Source of the DNA: Haliea sp.
GTDB lineage: Bacteria > Pseudomonadota > Gammaproteobacteria > Pseudomonadales > Halieaceae
DNA: 64,000 nt
Reading direction: 5' to 3'
Assembly (NCBI GenBank): GCA_024642245.1
Contig: JAHEBM010000001.1
Location: 62,001-126,000 of the forward strand
This document shows, piece after piece, positions 1 through 11,152 of this stretch; the stretch's first letter is position 1; every line of letters starts with the position of its first letter. The position numbers and the translations under genes are program-made. The notes under the pieces are model-generated. The model worked only from the letters and a program-made list of their open reading frames with translations, ran no database searches and was not told the DNA's origin.

Positions 1-297
1 CACATTGCAATCCTGGGACAGGCCGTATTCGATAAGCTTGCCAAACAGGCCGCTGTGATCGAAATAGCCGTGCACCAGCAGCAAATTGCGGGTCGCATCT
101 CGCTGCAGCCAGCGGTGCACGGCCAGGGTGAAACCGCCGGAAGGCACCGCGCCAAGCCGGTATTGGAGGCCCGGGCGGCCCGCACTGAAATCAATACCGT
201 AATAGCGACAGAATTCCCGTTGCAGGGGCGTGGTGCCCCTCGCCGCGGAAAACGCTGGCAACCCGGTTCGCAGTTTCTGCAGTTGCCCCGGTGTCAA
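1..297 (-). CDS. Alpha/beta hydrolase, N-terminal part (runs off left edge)
   Basis: An open minus-strand frame runs from just after the fba stop to the window edge and is not in the ORF track because its stop lies outside. It contains a beta-strand followed by LLLVHGYFDHSGLFGKLI, which is the oxyanion-hole HG region and following helix of alpha/beta hydrolases of the serine aminopeptidase S33 / lysophospholipase type. The catalytic serine would lie beyond the edge. No ATG is available before an in-frame stop, so a TTG at 297 is the likeliest start; no convincing Shine-Dalgarno is visible. It lies 11 bases after fba on the same strand and may be the last gene of that operon. Substrate unknown. 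Confidence 0.7.
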   Translation of the reverse strand, partial: MTPGQLQKLRTGLPAFSAARGTTPLQREFCRYYGIDFSAGRPGLQYRLGAVPSGGFTLAVHRWLQRDATRNLLLVHGYFDHSGLFGKLIEYGLSQDCNV

Positions 298-308
298 GAT
301 GTCGGGGC

Positions 309-1373
309 TCAGTTTACCCGCTGCTTTAACTCACCGGCATCATAGGCCTGCTGCATCCGCCCCAGGGATTTCACCCGGATCTTGTCGGCATTGCCGGCGG
401 TACCGAAAGCCTCGTAACGCGCAATGCAGATATCGCGCATGGCCACAATGGTTTCCGCGAGGTATTTGCGAGGATCAAATTCCGACGGCTTCTGGGCCAT
501 AAAGCGGCGTATCGCGCCGGTGGAGGCCAGGCGCAGGTCGGTATCGATATTTACCTTGCGCACACCATGGCGGATACCCTCCTGGATCTGCTCCACGGGT
601 ACGCCATAGGTTTCGGGGATTTCCCCGCCGTACTGGTTGATGATCGCCAGCCAATCCTGGGGCACCGAGGAGGAGCCGTGCATGACCAGGTGTGTGCCTG
701 GAATGCGCGCGTTGATCTCCTTGATACGATCAATTGCGAGAATGTCCCCCGTGGGGGGACGGCTGAACTTGTAGGCACCGTGGCTGGTGCCGCAGGCGAT
801 GGCCAGGGCATCCACCCCCGTGGCCTTGACGAACAGCGCCGCCTCTTCCGGGTCTGTCAGCATCTGGTCATGGGTCAGCTTGCCCTCGGCGCCAATACCA
901 TCCTCCTCGCCGGCTTCCCCGGTTTCCAGGGAGCCCAGGCAGCCCAGCTCGCCCTCCACGGAGACGCCGCAGGCGTGGGCCAGGTCCACCACCTGCCGGG
1001 TGACCGCGACATTGTAGTCGTAATCCATGGGGGTCTTGCCATCTTCCCCCAGGGAGCCATCCATCATTACCGAGCTGAACCCCAGCTGGATCGAACGCTG
1101 GCAAACCGCCGGTGAGACGCCGTGGTCCTGGTGCACCACCACCGGGATATGGGGAAACTCGTTCATCGCCGCCTCCATCATCGCCCGCAGGAACGGTGCG
1201 CCGGCATATTTGCGGGCGCCGGCACTGGCCTGCATGATGACCGGGGAATTGGTTTTGTCGGCAGCCTCCATGATGGCCCGGGTCTGCTCGAGGTTATTGA
1301 CGTTAAAGGCAGGTACCCCGTAGCCATGTTCTGCCGCGTGGTCCAGCAACTGACGCATACTGATTAATGCCAT
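309..1373 (-). CDS. fba: Class II fructose-bisphosphate aldolase
   Basis: Cleaves fructose 1,6-bisphosphate to dihydroxyacetone phosphate and glyceraldehyde 3-phosphate (and the reverse) in cytoplasmic glycolysis/gluconeogenesis. The 354-residue protein starts [19 protein letters not shown]. It carries the zinc-ligand motif HQDHG at residues 81-85, the [10 protein letters not shown] segment and a later [12 protein letters not shown] phosphate-binding segment, all typical of class II enzymes, here of the longer Calvin-cycle-like (CbbA/FbaA) subtype. The ORF track extends to 1571, but ATG 1373 has an AAAGGA ribosome site about 9 bases upstream and matches family starts. It is the distal enzyme of tkt-epd-pgk-fba, 43 bases after pgk, an arrangement known from Pseudomonas. 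Confidence 0.97.
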   Translation of the reverse strand: MALISMRQLLDHAAEHGYGVPAFNVNNLEQTRAIMEAADKTNSPVIMQASAGARKYAGAPFLRAMMEAAMNEFPHIPVVVHQDHGVSPAVCQRSIQLGFSSVMMDGSLGEDGKTPMDYDYNVAVTRQVVDLAHACGVSVEGELGCLGSLETGEAGEEDGIGAEGKLTHDQMLTDPEEAALFVKATGVDALAIACGTSHGAYKFSRPPTGDILAIDRIKEINARIPGTHLVMHGSSSVPQDWLAIINQYGGEIPETYGVPVEQIQEGIRHGVRKVNIDTDLRLASTGAIRRFMAQKPSEFDPRKYLAETIVAMRDICIARYEAFGTAGNADKIRVKSLGRMQQAYDAGELKQRVN

Positions 1374-1416
1374 GTCGTTCGTCCTTTTATCCGGAAATGT
1401 GAAATACAGTGCTCGC

Positions 1417-2595
1417 CTACTCGGGGGCCCGGCCGGCGCGCTGCTCAAGCATGGCAACCGCGGGCAGAATCTTGCCTTCCACGTATTCGAGGAAAGCGCC
1501 ACCGCCTGTGGAGATATAGGAGACCTTATCGGCGATGCCAAATTTGTCAATTGCGGCCAGGGTATCGCCACCCCCCGCGAGCGAAAACGCCGGGCTATCC
1601 GCTATCGCCCGGGACACCACTTCCGTGCCCGCGGCAAACTGGCTGAACTCGAAGACGCCCACCGGGCCATTCCACAATATGGTGCCGGCCTGCCGCAGAA
1701 TATCCGCTATCTCGGCGGCCGCCACCGGGCCAATGTCGAGGATCATGTCATCCGCTGCAACCTCGCTCGCGGGCTTGAGCATCGCACTTGCGGTCTCGGA
1801 AAATTCAGTGGCAGTCACCACGTCGGGGGGCAGCGGTATATGGGTTTTTTTCATCAGTGCCAGTGCGGCAGGCACCAGGTCGTGTTCACACAGGGACTTG
1901 CCCACAGGTAGACCACTGGCCGCAAGAAAGGTGTTGGCAATGCCACCGCCGACGATTAACTGGTCGACCTTGTCTGACAGGGTTTCCAGTACGGTCAACT
2001 TGGTGGAGACCTTGGACCCGCCAACAATAGCCACCATGGGCCGGGCCGGATTGGCCAGGGCCTTTTCCAGCGCTGCCAGCTCCCCGGCCAGCAACGGGCC
2101 GGCGCAGGCGACCGGCGCATACTTGCCCACCCCGTGGGTCGAGGCCTGGGCCCGGTGGGCCGTTCCGAAGGCATCCATAACGAAAACATCGCACAGGGAG
2201 GCATACGCCCGCGCGAGTGCCTCGTCATCCTTCTTCTCACCGGTGTTGAAACGCACGTTTTCCAGCATGGCCACTTCACCATCGGCCAGCTCAACGCCCT
2301 CCCGCCAGTCCGTTACCAGCGCCACGGGCCTGCCCAGCAAGTCCGCCAGGTGCCCGGCTACCGGTGCCAGCGAAAACTGGGGATCGAATTCACCTTCCAC
2401 CGGCCGGCCCAGGTGAGACATCAGGATCACCCGTGCGCCGGCGTTCACCGCCGCCTCTATTGTCGGCAGGGCGGCGCGGATGCGGGCGTCACTGCTGACC
2501 AGGCCGTCCTTGATCGGTACGTTGAGATCCTCGCGGATAAGCACGCGCTTACCCTTGAGATCCAGGTCTTGCATCAGGTCAACTTTCAAGCTCAT
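1417..2595 (-). CDS. pgk: Phosphoglycerate kinase
   Basis: Transfers the acyl phosphate of 1,3-bisphosphoglycerate to ADP. The 392-residue length is normal. Visible signatures are the N-terminal [14 protein letters not shown] substrate-binding segment, SHLGRP near residue 60, the GGSKVSTKL region and the C-terminal GGGDTLAAI nucleotide loop (usually GGGDS/T). Its start ATG overlaps the epd stop by 4 bases (ATGA), so translation is probably coupled. It forms one operon with tkt and epd upstream and fba downstream. Confidence 0.98.
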   Translation of the reverse strand: MSLKVDLMQDLDLKGKRVLIREDLNVPIKDGLVSSDARIRAALPTIEAAVNAGARVILMSHLGRPVEGEFDPQFSLAPVAGHLADLLGRPVALVTDWREGVELADGEVAMLENVRFNTGEKKDDEALARAYASLCDVFVMDAFGTAHRAQASTHGVGKYAPVACAGPLLAGELAALEKALANPARPMVAIVGGSKVSTKLTVLETLSDKVDQLIVGGGIANTFLAASGLPVGKSLCEHDLVPAALALMKKTHIPLPPDVVTATEFSETASAMLKPASEVAADDMILDIGPVAAAEIADILRQAGTILWNGPVGVFEFSQFAAGTEVVSRAIADSPAFSLAGGGDTLAAIDKFGIADKVSYISTGGGAFLEYVEGKILPAVAMLEQRAGRAPE

Positions 2596-3626
2596 TCCCC
2601 CATTTCACTCGGTTGCTGCAAACCACCCCAATAACCGGCCACATCCAACATCCTGTTGGCGTAGGCCCACTCGTTATCGAACCAGGTGAGCACCTTGACC
2701 AGGCGCTTGCCGCTGACCCGGGTCTGGCTCGCATCGATGATGCTGGAGCGGGCATCGTGGTTGAAATCACAGGAGGCCAGCAGCTCCTCAGTATAGCCCA
2801 GCACGCCGTTGAACCCGCTTTGAGCTGCGTCATGCAATGCGCGATTTATGGCAACGACATCGGTATCCGTGCGGGTATAAACCGTCAGGTCGAGGGCGGA
2901 GACGTTCAGGGTGGGCACTCTCAGGGCCTGGGCGCTAAAACGCCCGGCCATCTCCGGCAGTATTCGCTCAACGCCCTTCGCAAGGCCCGTATCCACCGGG
3001 ATGATCGACTGGGAGGCCGCTCGCGTTTTGCGCAGGTCGGTGTGGTGGTAGGCATCCAGTACCGGTTGGTCATTCATGGCGGAGTGAATGGTGGTAATGG
3101 TGCCACTGTCGATGCCGACCGCCTCGTGCACCGCCTTGATCACCGGCACTATGGCATTGGTGGTGCAGGAGGCGTTCGAAGCGATGCGGTGCTGCGCGCG
3201 CAATTGATGATGATTGACACCATAAACCACCGTGGCGTCGACATCGGCCTCGGCCGGCTGGGAAAACAGCACCTTGCCCGCTCCCTGCTGCAGGTGTAAC
3301 TCGGCGGTAGCCCTGTCGGAGAAGGCACCGGTACATTCCAGAACCATATCCACGCCAAGGTCTCCCCAGGGCAGGTCGCCGATATCCGGGCATCGCAACA
3401 GGGTGACGGTGTCCCCATTCACCTGGATCCGGCGTTCATCACCGGCGAGCGTACCGGCGAATCGGCCATGGGTGGAGTCGTAGCGGGTGAGATGTAAAAC
3501 CGTGCGTGCGTCGGCAAGTTCGTTGATGGCCACCACTTGCAGTGAGGACCGCAAGGGGCTTTCATACAGTGCCCGCAGCACGCTGCGGCCGACCCTGCCG
3601 TAGCCGTTTATCGCCAGTCGCAACAC
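2592..3626 (-). CDS. epd: D-erythrose-4-phosphate dehydrogenase (GAPDH family)
   Basis: NAD-dependent oxidation of erythrose 4-phosphate to 4-phosphoerythronate, the first step of the DXP-dependent pyridoxal phosphate route. The Rossmann motif NGYGRVG is at residues 7-13, the catalytic cysteine is in SNASCTTN (Cys154), and the partner histidine is in [10 protein letters not shown] (His181). The HSAM sequence and the surrounding text ([27 protein letters not shown]) follow E. coli Epd rather than glycolytic GapA, and position between tkt and pgk agrees. Some family members also act on glyceraldehyde 3-phosphate; in this position it could serve both roles. Length is 344 residues, normal. Confidence 0.9.
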   Translation of the reverse strand: MLRLAINGYGRVGRSVLRALYESPLRSSLQVVAINELADARTVLHLTRYDSTHGRFAGTLAGDERRIQVNGDTVTLLRCPDIGDLPWGDLGVDMVLECTGAFSDRATAELHLQQGAGKVLFSQPAEADVDATVVYGVNHHQLRAQHRIASNASCTTNAIVPVIKAVHEAVGIDSGTITTIHSAMNDQPVLDAYHHTDLRKTRAASQSIIPVDTGLAKGVERILPEMAGRFSAQALRVPTLNVSALDLTVYTRTDTDVVAINRALHDAAQSGFNGVLGYTEELLASCDFNHDARSSIIDASQTRVSGKRLVKVLTWFDNEWAYANRMLDVAGYWGGLQQPSEMGE

Positions 3627-3649
3627 GGGATTATCCTTACAATCGGCCG

Positions 3650-5647
<1,998 letters not shown>

Positions 5648-5786
5648 CGGTTTCTCCGGGAGGCGTGGGCGGGCGGGCACTCAAATGGGTCGGTATTTTC
5701 GCGTAAGCTGAGGCCAACGGCAAACAAACGGGCGGAAAATTTCAGTTTTCGGGCTTTTTGCCCGCCCCGTGGGAACAGCCGAAAAT

Positions 5787-5810
5787 CTATATCAAATTAT
5801 TTTGATATAG
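5787..5810. promoter_or_regulatory. Perfect 10-4-10 palindrome, probable operator
   Basis: CTATATCAAA and TTTGATATAG flank the four bases TTAT. The palindrome is strikingly AT-rich in a GC-rich intergenic region and lies 28 bases before the ArsR-type regulator gene, between it and divergent tkt. No second copy was seen in front of metK or ahcY. Autoregulation of the regulator-metK-ahcY-metF operon is the natural reading; SahR-type regulators of the methionine cycle are known to bind palindromes near such operons. The binding protein is inferred. Confidence 0.75.
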
Positions 5811-5830
5811 ACTGCAAGGCCTGCTAGACT
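5802..5830 (+). promoter_or_regulatory. Predicted sigma-70 promoter, -35 inside the operator
   Basis: TTGATA (5802-5807), a 17-base spacer, then TAGACT (5825-5830). The -35 box is formed by the right arm of the palindrome, so a bound repressor would block it. The expected transcription start falls at or within a couple of bases of the regulator's ATG at 5838, implying a leaderless or nearly leaderless message; indeed no Shine-Dalgarno is visible there. Prediction from consensus only. Confidence 0.45.
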
Positions 5831-5837
5831 CGCCGCC

Positions 5838-6842
5838 ATGCTGACTTCCACCACAGCCCCCGCCACCGTGAACGCAGACCCCGCATCCGGCGGGCGCCTT
5901 GCCGCGCTGTCCGCTCTTTGCAAGGCCAGCGCGGACCCACTGCGCCTGCAGGTGCTGCGTGTCCTGTGCAAGGACTCCTTCGGGGTGTCGGAGCTGTGCT
6001 CGATCTTCGGCATCCGCCAGCCCGCGCTGAGCCACCACCTCAAGGTGCTCTCAGGCGCCGGACTGGTGGCGACCCGCCGGGAGGGCAACTCCATCTTTTA
6101 CCGGCGCAGCAGCCTGGGCCAGCGCCCTGAACTGGAGCGGCTGCAAAGCAGTATTTTCGAGAGCGTGGATCAAATCGACTTGCCCGCGGAGACGGCCGGG
6201 CGCCTGGCGCAGCTGTATCGCCAGCGGGAGGAAAACTCCCGCAACTTTTTCCGGGAAAACGGCCACAAGTTTCGCCAGCAACAGGACCTCATTGCAAGCT
6301 ATGAACAGTATGCCGACACGGTGGCGCAAATGCTGCGGGACGCACACCTGGCACACCTGGACAGTGCGCTGGAGATAGGACCCGGGGATGGCGCGTTCCT
6401 GCTGGAACTGGCGCCGATGTTCAAACGTGTCGTGGCGCTCGATAACGCCGAGCTGATGCTGGCACAGGCCCGAGACCGGGCCGCGGCTGCGGGGCTGGAT
6501 AATATCGAATTCGTCCTGGGCGATACCGGCAGTGAAAAACTGCAGGGCCTGGCAGCCGACTGCGCCGTTATCAACATGGTGCTGCACCACACGCCGGAGC
6601 CCGGGCAAATCCTCCAGGATGTGTCGGGCTGCCTCGCCCCGGGTGGGGTGGTGCTGGTCACCGACCTGTGCAGCCACGACCAGGGTTGGGCCCGGGAAAA
6701 CTGTGGCGACCTCTGGCTGGGCTTCGAACCCCGGGCACTCACCGCCTGGGCCGCGGAGGCGGGACTCGACGATATCGCCAGCGTCTACCTGGCACAACGC
6801 AACGGATTTCAGATACAGGTGCGCCTTTTCGGCCGCTCCTGA
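5838..6842 (+). CDS. ArsR-type regulator fused to a SAM-binding methyltransferase domain
   Basis: 334 residues. The N-terminal third is a winged helix of the ArsR family (helix-turn-helix around [23 protein letters not shown]), but the metal-binding ELCVCDL motif is not present: the second cysteine is missing. The C-terminal half is a class I methyltransferase fold with motif [10 protein letters not shown] at about residues 176-184 and [11 protein letters not shown] later. The gene lies directly upstream of metK, ahcY and metF. An ArsR-methyltransferase gene sits beside metK and tkt in Pseudomonas as well, and SahR-type regulators are known to sense S-adenosylhomocysteine; I infer that this protein senses SAM or SAH and controls the operon. 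Whether the domain methylates anything is unknown. Confidence 0.88.
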   Translation: MLTSTTAPATVNADPASGGRLAALSALCKASADPLRLQVLRVLCKDSFGVSELCSIFGIRQPALSHHLKVLSGAGLVATRREGNSIFYRRSSLGQRPELERLQSSIFESVDQIDLPAETAGRLAQLYRQREENSRNFFRENGHKFRQQQDLIASYEQYADTVAQMLRDAHLAHLDSALEIGPGDGAFLLELAPMFKRVVALDNAELMLAQARDRAAAAGLDNIEFVLGDTGSEKLQGLAADCAVINMVLHHTPEPGQILQDVSGCLAPGGVVLVTDLCSHDQGWARENCGDLWLGFEPRALTAWAAEAGLDDIASVYLAQRNGFQIQVRLFGRS

Positions 6843-6873
6843 ACCGGTTTTAACAGCCCCAAAGGAAGCAACT

Positions 6874-8028
6874 ATGAGCGAATACGCAATCTTCACCTCC
6901 GAATCGGTATCGGAAGGACATCCGGACAAAATGGCGGACCAGATTTCCGATGCCATCCTGGACGCCATCCTCAAGGATGACCGCAATGCCCGGGTGGCGG
7001 TGGAAACCATGGTCAAAACGGGCATGGCGATCATCGCCGGCGAGGTGACCACCTCGACCTATGTCGACCTGGAGGATGTGGTGCGCCAGGTAATCCTCGA
7101 CATCGGCTACAACAGTTCGGACGTCGGCTTCGATGGCGCCTCCTGCGCGGTACTCAACGCCATCGGCAAGCAGTCTCCGGATATCGCCATGGGCGTGAAC
7201 GAGAGCGAAAACCACGAACAGGGCGCCGGCGACCAGGGCCTGATGTTTGGCTACGCCACCAATGAAACCAGCGTGCTGATGCCCGCCCCCATCTACTACG
7301 CCCACCGCCTGGTAGAGCGCCAGGCGGAGCTGCGCAAGCACGGCACACTGCCCTGGTTGCGCCCCGACGCCAAGAGCCAGGTAACACTGCGTTATGAAGA
7401 CGGCAAACCTGTGGCGATCGATGCGGTCGTGCTGTCCACGCAGCACGACGAGGATATAAGCCAGGCCGATATTCGCGAGGCGGTTATGGACCTTATCATC
7501 AAGGAAGTGCTCCCCACCGATTGGTTACATGCCGGCACCCGTTTCCATATCAACCCGACCGGCCAGTTTATTATCGGCGGGCCCGTGGGCGATTGCGGCC
7601 TGACCGGGCGCAAGATCATCGTGGATACCTACGGCGGCATGGCCCGCCACGGCGGCGGTGCCTTCTCGGGCAAGGATCCATCCAAGGTCGATCGGTCAGC
7701 GGCCTATGCGGGGCGCTACGTCGCCAAGAACATCGTCGCCGCCGGCCTTGCCGATCGCTGCGAGATCCAGGTGTCCTACGCTATCGGCGTTGCGGAGCCC
7801 ACGTCCATTTCCATCGATACATTTGGCACAGGCAAAATTTCCGATTCACAAATTGCCAAGCTGGTGCGCGAGCATTTTGACCTGCGGCCAAAAGGCCTGG
7901 TGGACATGCTGGACCTGAAGCGCCCGATTTACAGGAAGACGGCGGCCTATGGGCATTTCGGGCGGGAGATGCCCGAGTTTACCTGGGAGCGTACTGATCG
8001 CGCGGAGGCCTTGAAGTCAGCGCTGTAG
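6874..8028 (+). CDS. metK: S-adenosylmethionine synthetase
   Basis: Makes S-adenosylmethionine from methionine and ATP. Starts [20 protein letters not shown], with the GHPDK metal/ATP motif at residues 15-19. Later family signatures are [38 protein letters not shown] and [16 protein letters not shown], the last being the phosphate-binding loop. 384 residues, normal. ATG 6874 has AAAGGAAG upstream; the longer ORF-track start at 6532 is an artefact overlapping the regulator. It follows the regulator by 31 bases and precedes ahcY, so one transcript can make SAM and recycle its product. Confidence 0.98.
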   Translation: MSEYAIFTSESVSEGHPDKMADQISDAILDAILKDDRNARVAVETMVKTGMAIIAGEVTTSTYVDLEDVVRQVILDIGYNSSDVGFDGASCAVLNAIGKQSPDIAMGVNESENHEQGAGDQGLMFGYATNETSVLMPAPIYYAHRLVERQAELRKHGTLPWLRPDAKSQVTLRYEDGKPVAIDAVVLSTQHDEDISQADIREAVMDLIIKEVLPTDWLHAGTRFHINPTGQFIIGGPVGDCGLTGRKIIVDTYGGMARHGGGAFSGKDPSKVDRSAAYAGRYVAKNIVAAGLADRCEIQVSYAIGVAEPTSISIDTFGTGKISDSQIAKLVREHFDLRPKGLVDMLDLKRPIYRKTAAYGHFGREMPEFTWERTDRAEALKSAL

Positions 8029-8048
8029 AGCCGTATCGGGAGCAGATC

Positions 8049-8096
8049 GAATCAGGGCGCGCTGCCGGATCGCGAGGCGGCGAGCCCAGGGGATTG
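8049..8096 (+). other. GC-rich stem-loop between metK and ahcY, faintly like an SAH riboswitch core
   Basis: In the 108-base gap before ahcY, GCTGCC and GGCGGC can form a six-pair stem (one G-U) around a 9-base loop, bracketed by AGGGCGC on the left and GAGCCCAGG on the right. This order resembles the GCGCUGC...CCCAGG core of SAH riboswitches, which are known upstream of ahcY. However the outer stem is only AATC/GATT and I find no downstream partner for the pseudoknot, so a true riboswitch is not supported. No T-run follows, so it is not a terminator either. Confidence 0.3.
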
Positions 8097-8136
8097 TTAA
8101 CAAACAGAAACGCAGGATAAACCGAGGGAAACGAAG

Positions 8137-9528
8137 ATGAACACAGCAGAAAAACTGGCTAGCAAGCAGGACTACAAAGTTGCCGATATCAGCCTGGCCG
8201 ACTGGGGTCGCAGGGAGCTGGATATCGCCGAAGGGGAGATGCCCGCACTCATGGCCATGCGCGCCCGCTACCGGGACAGCAAGCCCCTGGCCGGCGCCAG
8301 GATCCTGGGCTGTATCCACATGACCATCCAGACCGGCGTGCTGATCGAGACGCTGCGGGAGCTGGGTGCCGAGGTACGCTGGTCCTCGTGTAATATTTTC
8401 TCCACGCAGGATCACGCCGCTGCCGCCATCGCCGCAGCCGGGGTACCCGTGTTTGCCTGGAAAGGCGAAACCGAGGAAGAGTATGACTGGTGCCTGGAGC
8501 AGACCATTTTGAAAGACGGAGTGCCCTGGGACGCCAACATGGTGCTGGACGATGGCGGCGACCTCACGGGAATGCTGCATGAAAAATACCCCGCCATGCT
8601 GGACAAGATCCACGGCGTCACCGAGGAAACCACCACCGGTGTGCACCGCCTGCTGGAAATGCTCAAGCAGGGCACCCTGAAAATTCCTGCAGTGAATGTG
8701 AACGACTCGGTGACCAAGTCGAAAAACGACAACAAGTACGGCTGTCGCCACAGTCTCAACGATGCCATCAAGCGCGGCACGGACCATTTGCTGGCTGGCA
8801 AGAAGGCACTGGTTATCGGCTACGGCGACGTGGGCAAGGGTTCGGCCCAGTCCCTGCGCCAGGAAGGTATGATCGTGCGCATCACCGAGGTGGACCCCAT
8901 CTGCGCCATGCAGGCCTGCATGGATGGTTTCGAGGTGGTTTCGCCCTTCAATAACGGGATCAACGACGGCACCGAGGCCAGCATCAATAACGCGCTGCTG
9001 GCCAGTATCGACCTTGTCGTCACCGCCACCGGCAACTTCAACGTATGCGACGCCAATATGCTCAAGGCCCTCAAGAGCGGTGCCGTGGTGTGCAACATCG
9101 GCCACTTCGACAATGAAATCGACACCGCCTTCATGCGTCGCAACTGGGAATGGCAGGAAGTGAAGCCGCAGGTGCACAAGGTATACCGTGACCAGGCCAG
9201 CAATGACCACCTGATCCTGTTGTCCGAGGGCCGTCTGGTAAACCTGGGCAATGCTACCGGCCACCCGTCGCGCATCATGGACGGCTCCTTTGCCAACCAG
9301 GTGCTGGCGCAGATTTACCTGTACGAACGCAAGTTTGCCAACCTGGAACCCGAGATGAAGCCTTCGGCCCTGAGGGTGGAGGTGTTGCCGAAGAAACTAG
9401 ACGAGGAAGTGGCGGCCCACATGGTGGGCGGTTTCGGCGCGGTGCTGACCCGGTTAACACCGGAGCAGGCAGACTACATCAATGTGAGTGTGGATGGCCC
9501 TTACAAGCCGGAAAGCTATAAGTACTAG
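8137..9528 (+). CDS. ahcY: Adenosylhomocysteinase
   Basis: NAD-dependent hydrolysis of S-adenosylhomocysteine to adenosine and homocysteine, removing the inhibitory product of SAM-dependent methylation. 463 residues, with the family's usual features: [40 protein letters not shown] containing the catalytic lysine region, the Rossmann GYGDVGKG at about 228-235, and the C-terminal PYKPESYKY that closes over the neighbouring subunit's NAD. GAGGG lies about 10 bases before the ATG. Placed between metK and metF in a SAM-cycle operon. Confidence 0.98.
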   Translation: MNTAEKLASKQDYKVADISLADWGRRELDIAEGEMPALMAMRARYRDSKPLAGARILGCIHMTIQTGVLIETLRELGAEVRWSSCNIFSTQDHAAAAIAAAGVPVFAWKGETEEEYDWCLEQTILKDGVPWDANMVLDDGGDLTGMLHEKYPAMLDKIHGVTEETTTGVHRLLEMLKQGTLKIPAVNVNDSVTKSKNDNKYGCRHSLNDAIKRGTDHLLAGKKALVIGYGDVGKGSAQSLRQEGMIVRITEVDPICAMQACMDGFEVVSPFNNGINDGTEASINNALLASIDLVVTATGNFNVCDANMLKALKSGAVVCNIGHFDNEIDTAFMRRNWEWQEVKPQVHKVYRDQASNDHLILLSEGRLVNLGNATGHPSRIMDGSFANQVLAQIYLYERKFANLEPEMKPSALRVEVLPKKLDEEVAAHMVGGFGAVLTRLTPEQADYINVSVDGPYKPESYKY

Positions 9529-9539
9529 GAAAAACCGCG

Positions 9540-10379
9540 ATGCCCAGGCAAAGACCCAGGATGAGCTTTGAATACTTCCCTCCCCGCACACAGGAGGGCA
9601 AGGCAAAGCTGTTGCAGGAAACCACGCCGGCGCTGAACGAGCTTGACCCGGCGTTTTTCTCCGTGACCTATGGTGCCGGGGGCACCACGCGCGACACCAC
9701 CCTCGGGGTGGTGTCCGCAATTCGCGAGGCGGGCATCGAGGTGGCACCCCACCTGAGCTTCGGGGGCGATGATGAAAATGCCATCGGCACGCTGATCGAT
9801 ACCTACCAGGAGCGCGGCATCAACCGTCTGGTGGCCTTGCGAGGGGATATGCCCTCGGGCATGGGTGGCTCATCCCAGCTGGTCTATGCCAATGAACTGG
9901 TGGCTTTTGTTCGCGAGCGCACCGGTGATCACTTTCAAATCGAGGTGGCCGCCTACCCTGAAATTCATCCCGAGGCGAAGAGTTACGACAATGATATCCA
10001 GTTCCTCAAAGGCAAACTGGACGCGGGCGCCAACAGCGCCATCACCCAGTACTTCTTTAACGTGGAGTCCTATTTTTACTTTCTCGACCAGTGCGCCGCC
10101 GCGGGCATAAGCAAACCGATCTATGCCGGCATAATGCCCATTATCAATTTTGCGAATCTCGCACGCTTTTCCCGCAACTGCGGTGCGGAAATCCCGCGCT
10201 GGATCTGCCAGCGGGTGGAGGGCTATGGTGAAGACCAGGAAAGCATCCGTAAATTCGGCATCGAAATAGTGACCCAGTTATGCCAGACACTGCTCGACAG
10301 CGGTGCACCGGGCATTCATTTCTACACCATGAACCATATTGAGCCCACCCGGGAAATCTACAGGAACCTGGGGCTCTAG
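9540..10379 (+). CDS. metF: 5,10-methylenetetrahydrofolate reductase
   Basis: FAD enzyme reducing 5,10-methylene-THF to 5-methyl-THF, the methyl donor for homocysteine remethylation. 279 residues, starting MPRQRPRMSFEYFPPRTQEG. FEYFPPRT carries the catalytic Glu of the TIM barrel, SVTYGAGGTTRD is the conserved second strand, and LALRGD-like VALRGDMPSG the FAD/folate region. It begins 11 bases after ahcY with AGGA upstream. Operon position completes the cycle homocysteine to methionine to SAM to SAH. Confidence 0.97.
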   Translation: MPRQRPRMSFEYFPPRTQEGKAKLLQETTPALNELDPAFFSVTYGAGGTTRDTTLGVVSAIREAGIEVAPHLSFGGDDENAIGTLIDTYQERGINRLVALRGDMPSGMGGSSQLVYANELVAFVRERTGDHFQIEVAAYPEIHPEAKSYDNDIQFLKGKLDAGANSAITQYFFNVESYFYFLDQCAAAGISKPIYAGIMPIINFANLARFSRNCGAEIPRWICQRVEGYGEDQESIRKFGIEIVTQLCQTLLDSGAPGIHFYTMNHIEPTREIYRNLGL

Positions 10380-10391
10380 TTCGCCCACATC

Positions 10392-11132
10392 ATGCGCATA
10401 CCGCGGATATTCACCGGCCAGTCACTGCAGGCCGATACCCGTGTCGAGCTGGAGCCCGGCGCGGCCCAGCACGTGTGCCGCGTGCTGCGCATGCAGGTGG
10501 GCGACGCGCTTATCCTGTTCAACGGCAGCGGCGGCCAGTACCGCGCCACCATTGACAGGATCGACAAGAAATCGGTTCGCGTCGAAACCGCAGACTTTGA
10601 CCCTGTCGAGCGCGAATCCGACCTGCAAGTCGAGCTTGGCATCGCTATCTCCCGGGGCGAAAAAATGGACTGGGTGATCCAGAAGGCAACCGAACTGGGG
10701 GTCACGTGTATCGCCCCGCTCTTCAGTGAGCGCACTGAGGTCAGGCTACGGGGCGAACGCGAAGAGAAGAAGCTCCGGCACTGGCAGCAGGTAGCCACCA
10801 GCGCTTGTGAGCAATGCGGCCGTAACCGCGTTCCGCAAATCCTGCAGCCGCAGGCGATCGATCATTGGGTTCAATCCGTCGAAGCGGACGCACGCCTGGT
10901 TTTACATCACAGGGCCGGCAATGTCGGCACCGGGGTCATGCACCCCTCAAGCGTGGCCCTGCTGGTGGGTCCTGAAGGCGGCTTGAGCGCCCGGGAGATC
11001 GGCGTCGCCGAGACGGCCGGGTTCGAGTCCCTGCAGCTGGGGCCGCGGATTTTACGCACGGAAACCGCGCCGCTGGCCGCTATCGCCATCCTGCAGGCCC
11101 GCTGGGGCGATATGGACAGTGGCGCGAGTTGA
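10392..11132 (+). CDS. rsmE: 16S rRNA (uracil-1498-N3)-methyltransferase
   Basis: SPOUT-class methyltransferase that modifies U1498 of 16S rRNA using SAM. The N-terminal PUA-like domain (RIPRIFTGQ, GAAQHVCRVLRMQVGD) is followed by the knotted SPOUT domain with QKATELGV, LLVGPEGGLSAREI at about 190-203 and the C-terminal LGPRILRTETAPLAAIAIL, which forms the SAM-binding trefoil knot. 246 residues, normal. It begins 12 bases after metF, so it is probably cotranscribed with the SAM-cycle genes, whose product it uses. Confidence 0.95.
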   Translation: MRIPRIFTGQSLQADTRVELEPGAAQHVCRVLRMQVGDALILFNGSGGQYRATIDRIDKKSVRVETADFDPVERESDLQVELGIAISRGEKMDWVIQKATELGVTCIAPLFSERTEVRLRGEREEKKLRHWQQVATSACEQCGRNRVPQILQPQAIDHWVQSVEADARLVLHHRAGNVGTGVMHPSSVALLVGPEGGLSAREIGVAETAGFESLQLGPRILRTETAPLAAIAILQARWGDMDSGAS

Positions 11133-11152
11133 GCCCGCCCGCGGGCCCGGTA

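Noticed and set aside
6051-7052. Antisense ORF of 333 residues opposite the ArsR-methyltransferase gene and metK
   Set aside because: Spans two good genes in another frame and has no motif.
8017-9264. Antisense ORF of 415 residues opposite ahcY
   Set aside because: Histidine- and glycine-rich shadow of the conserved ahcY frame; no motif.
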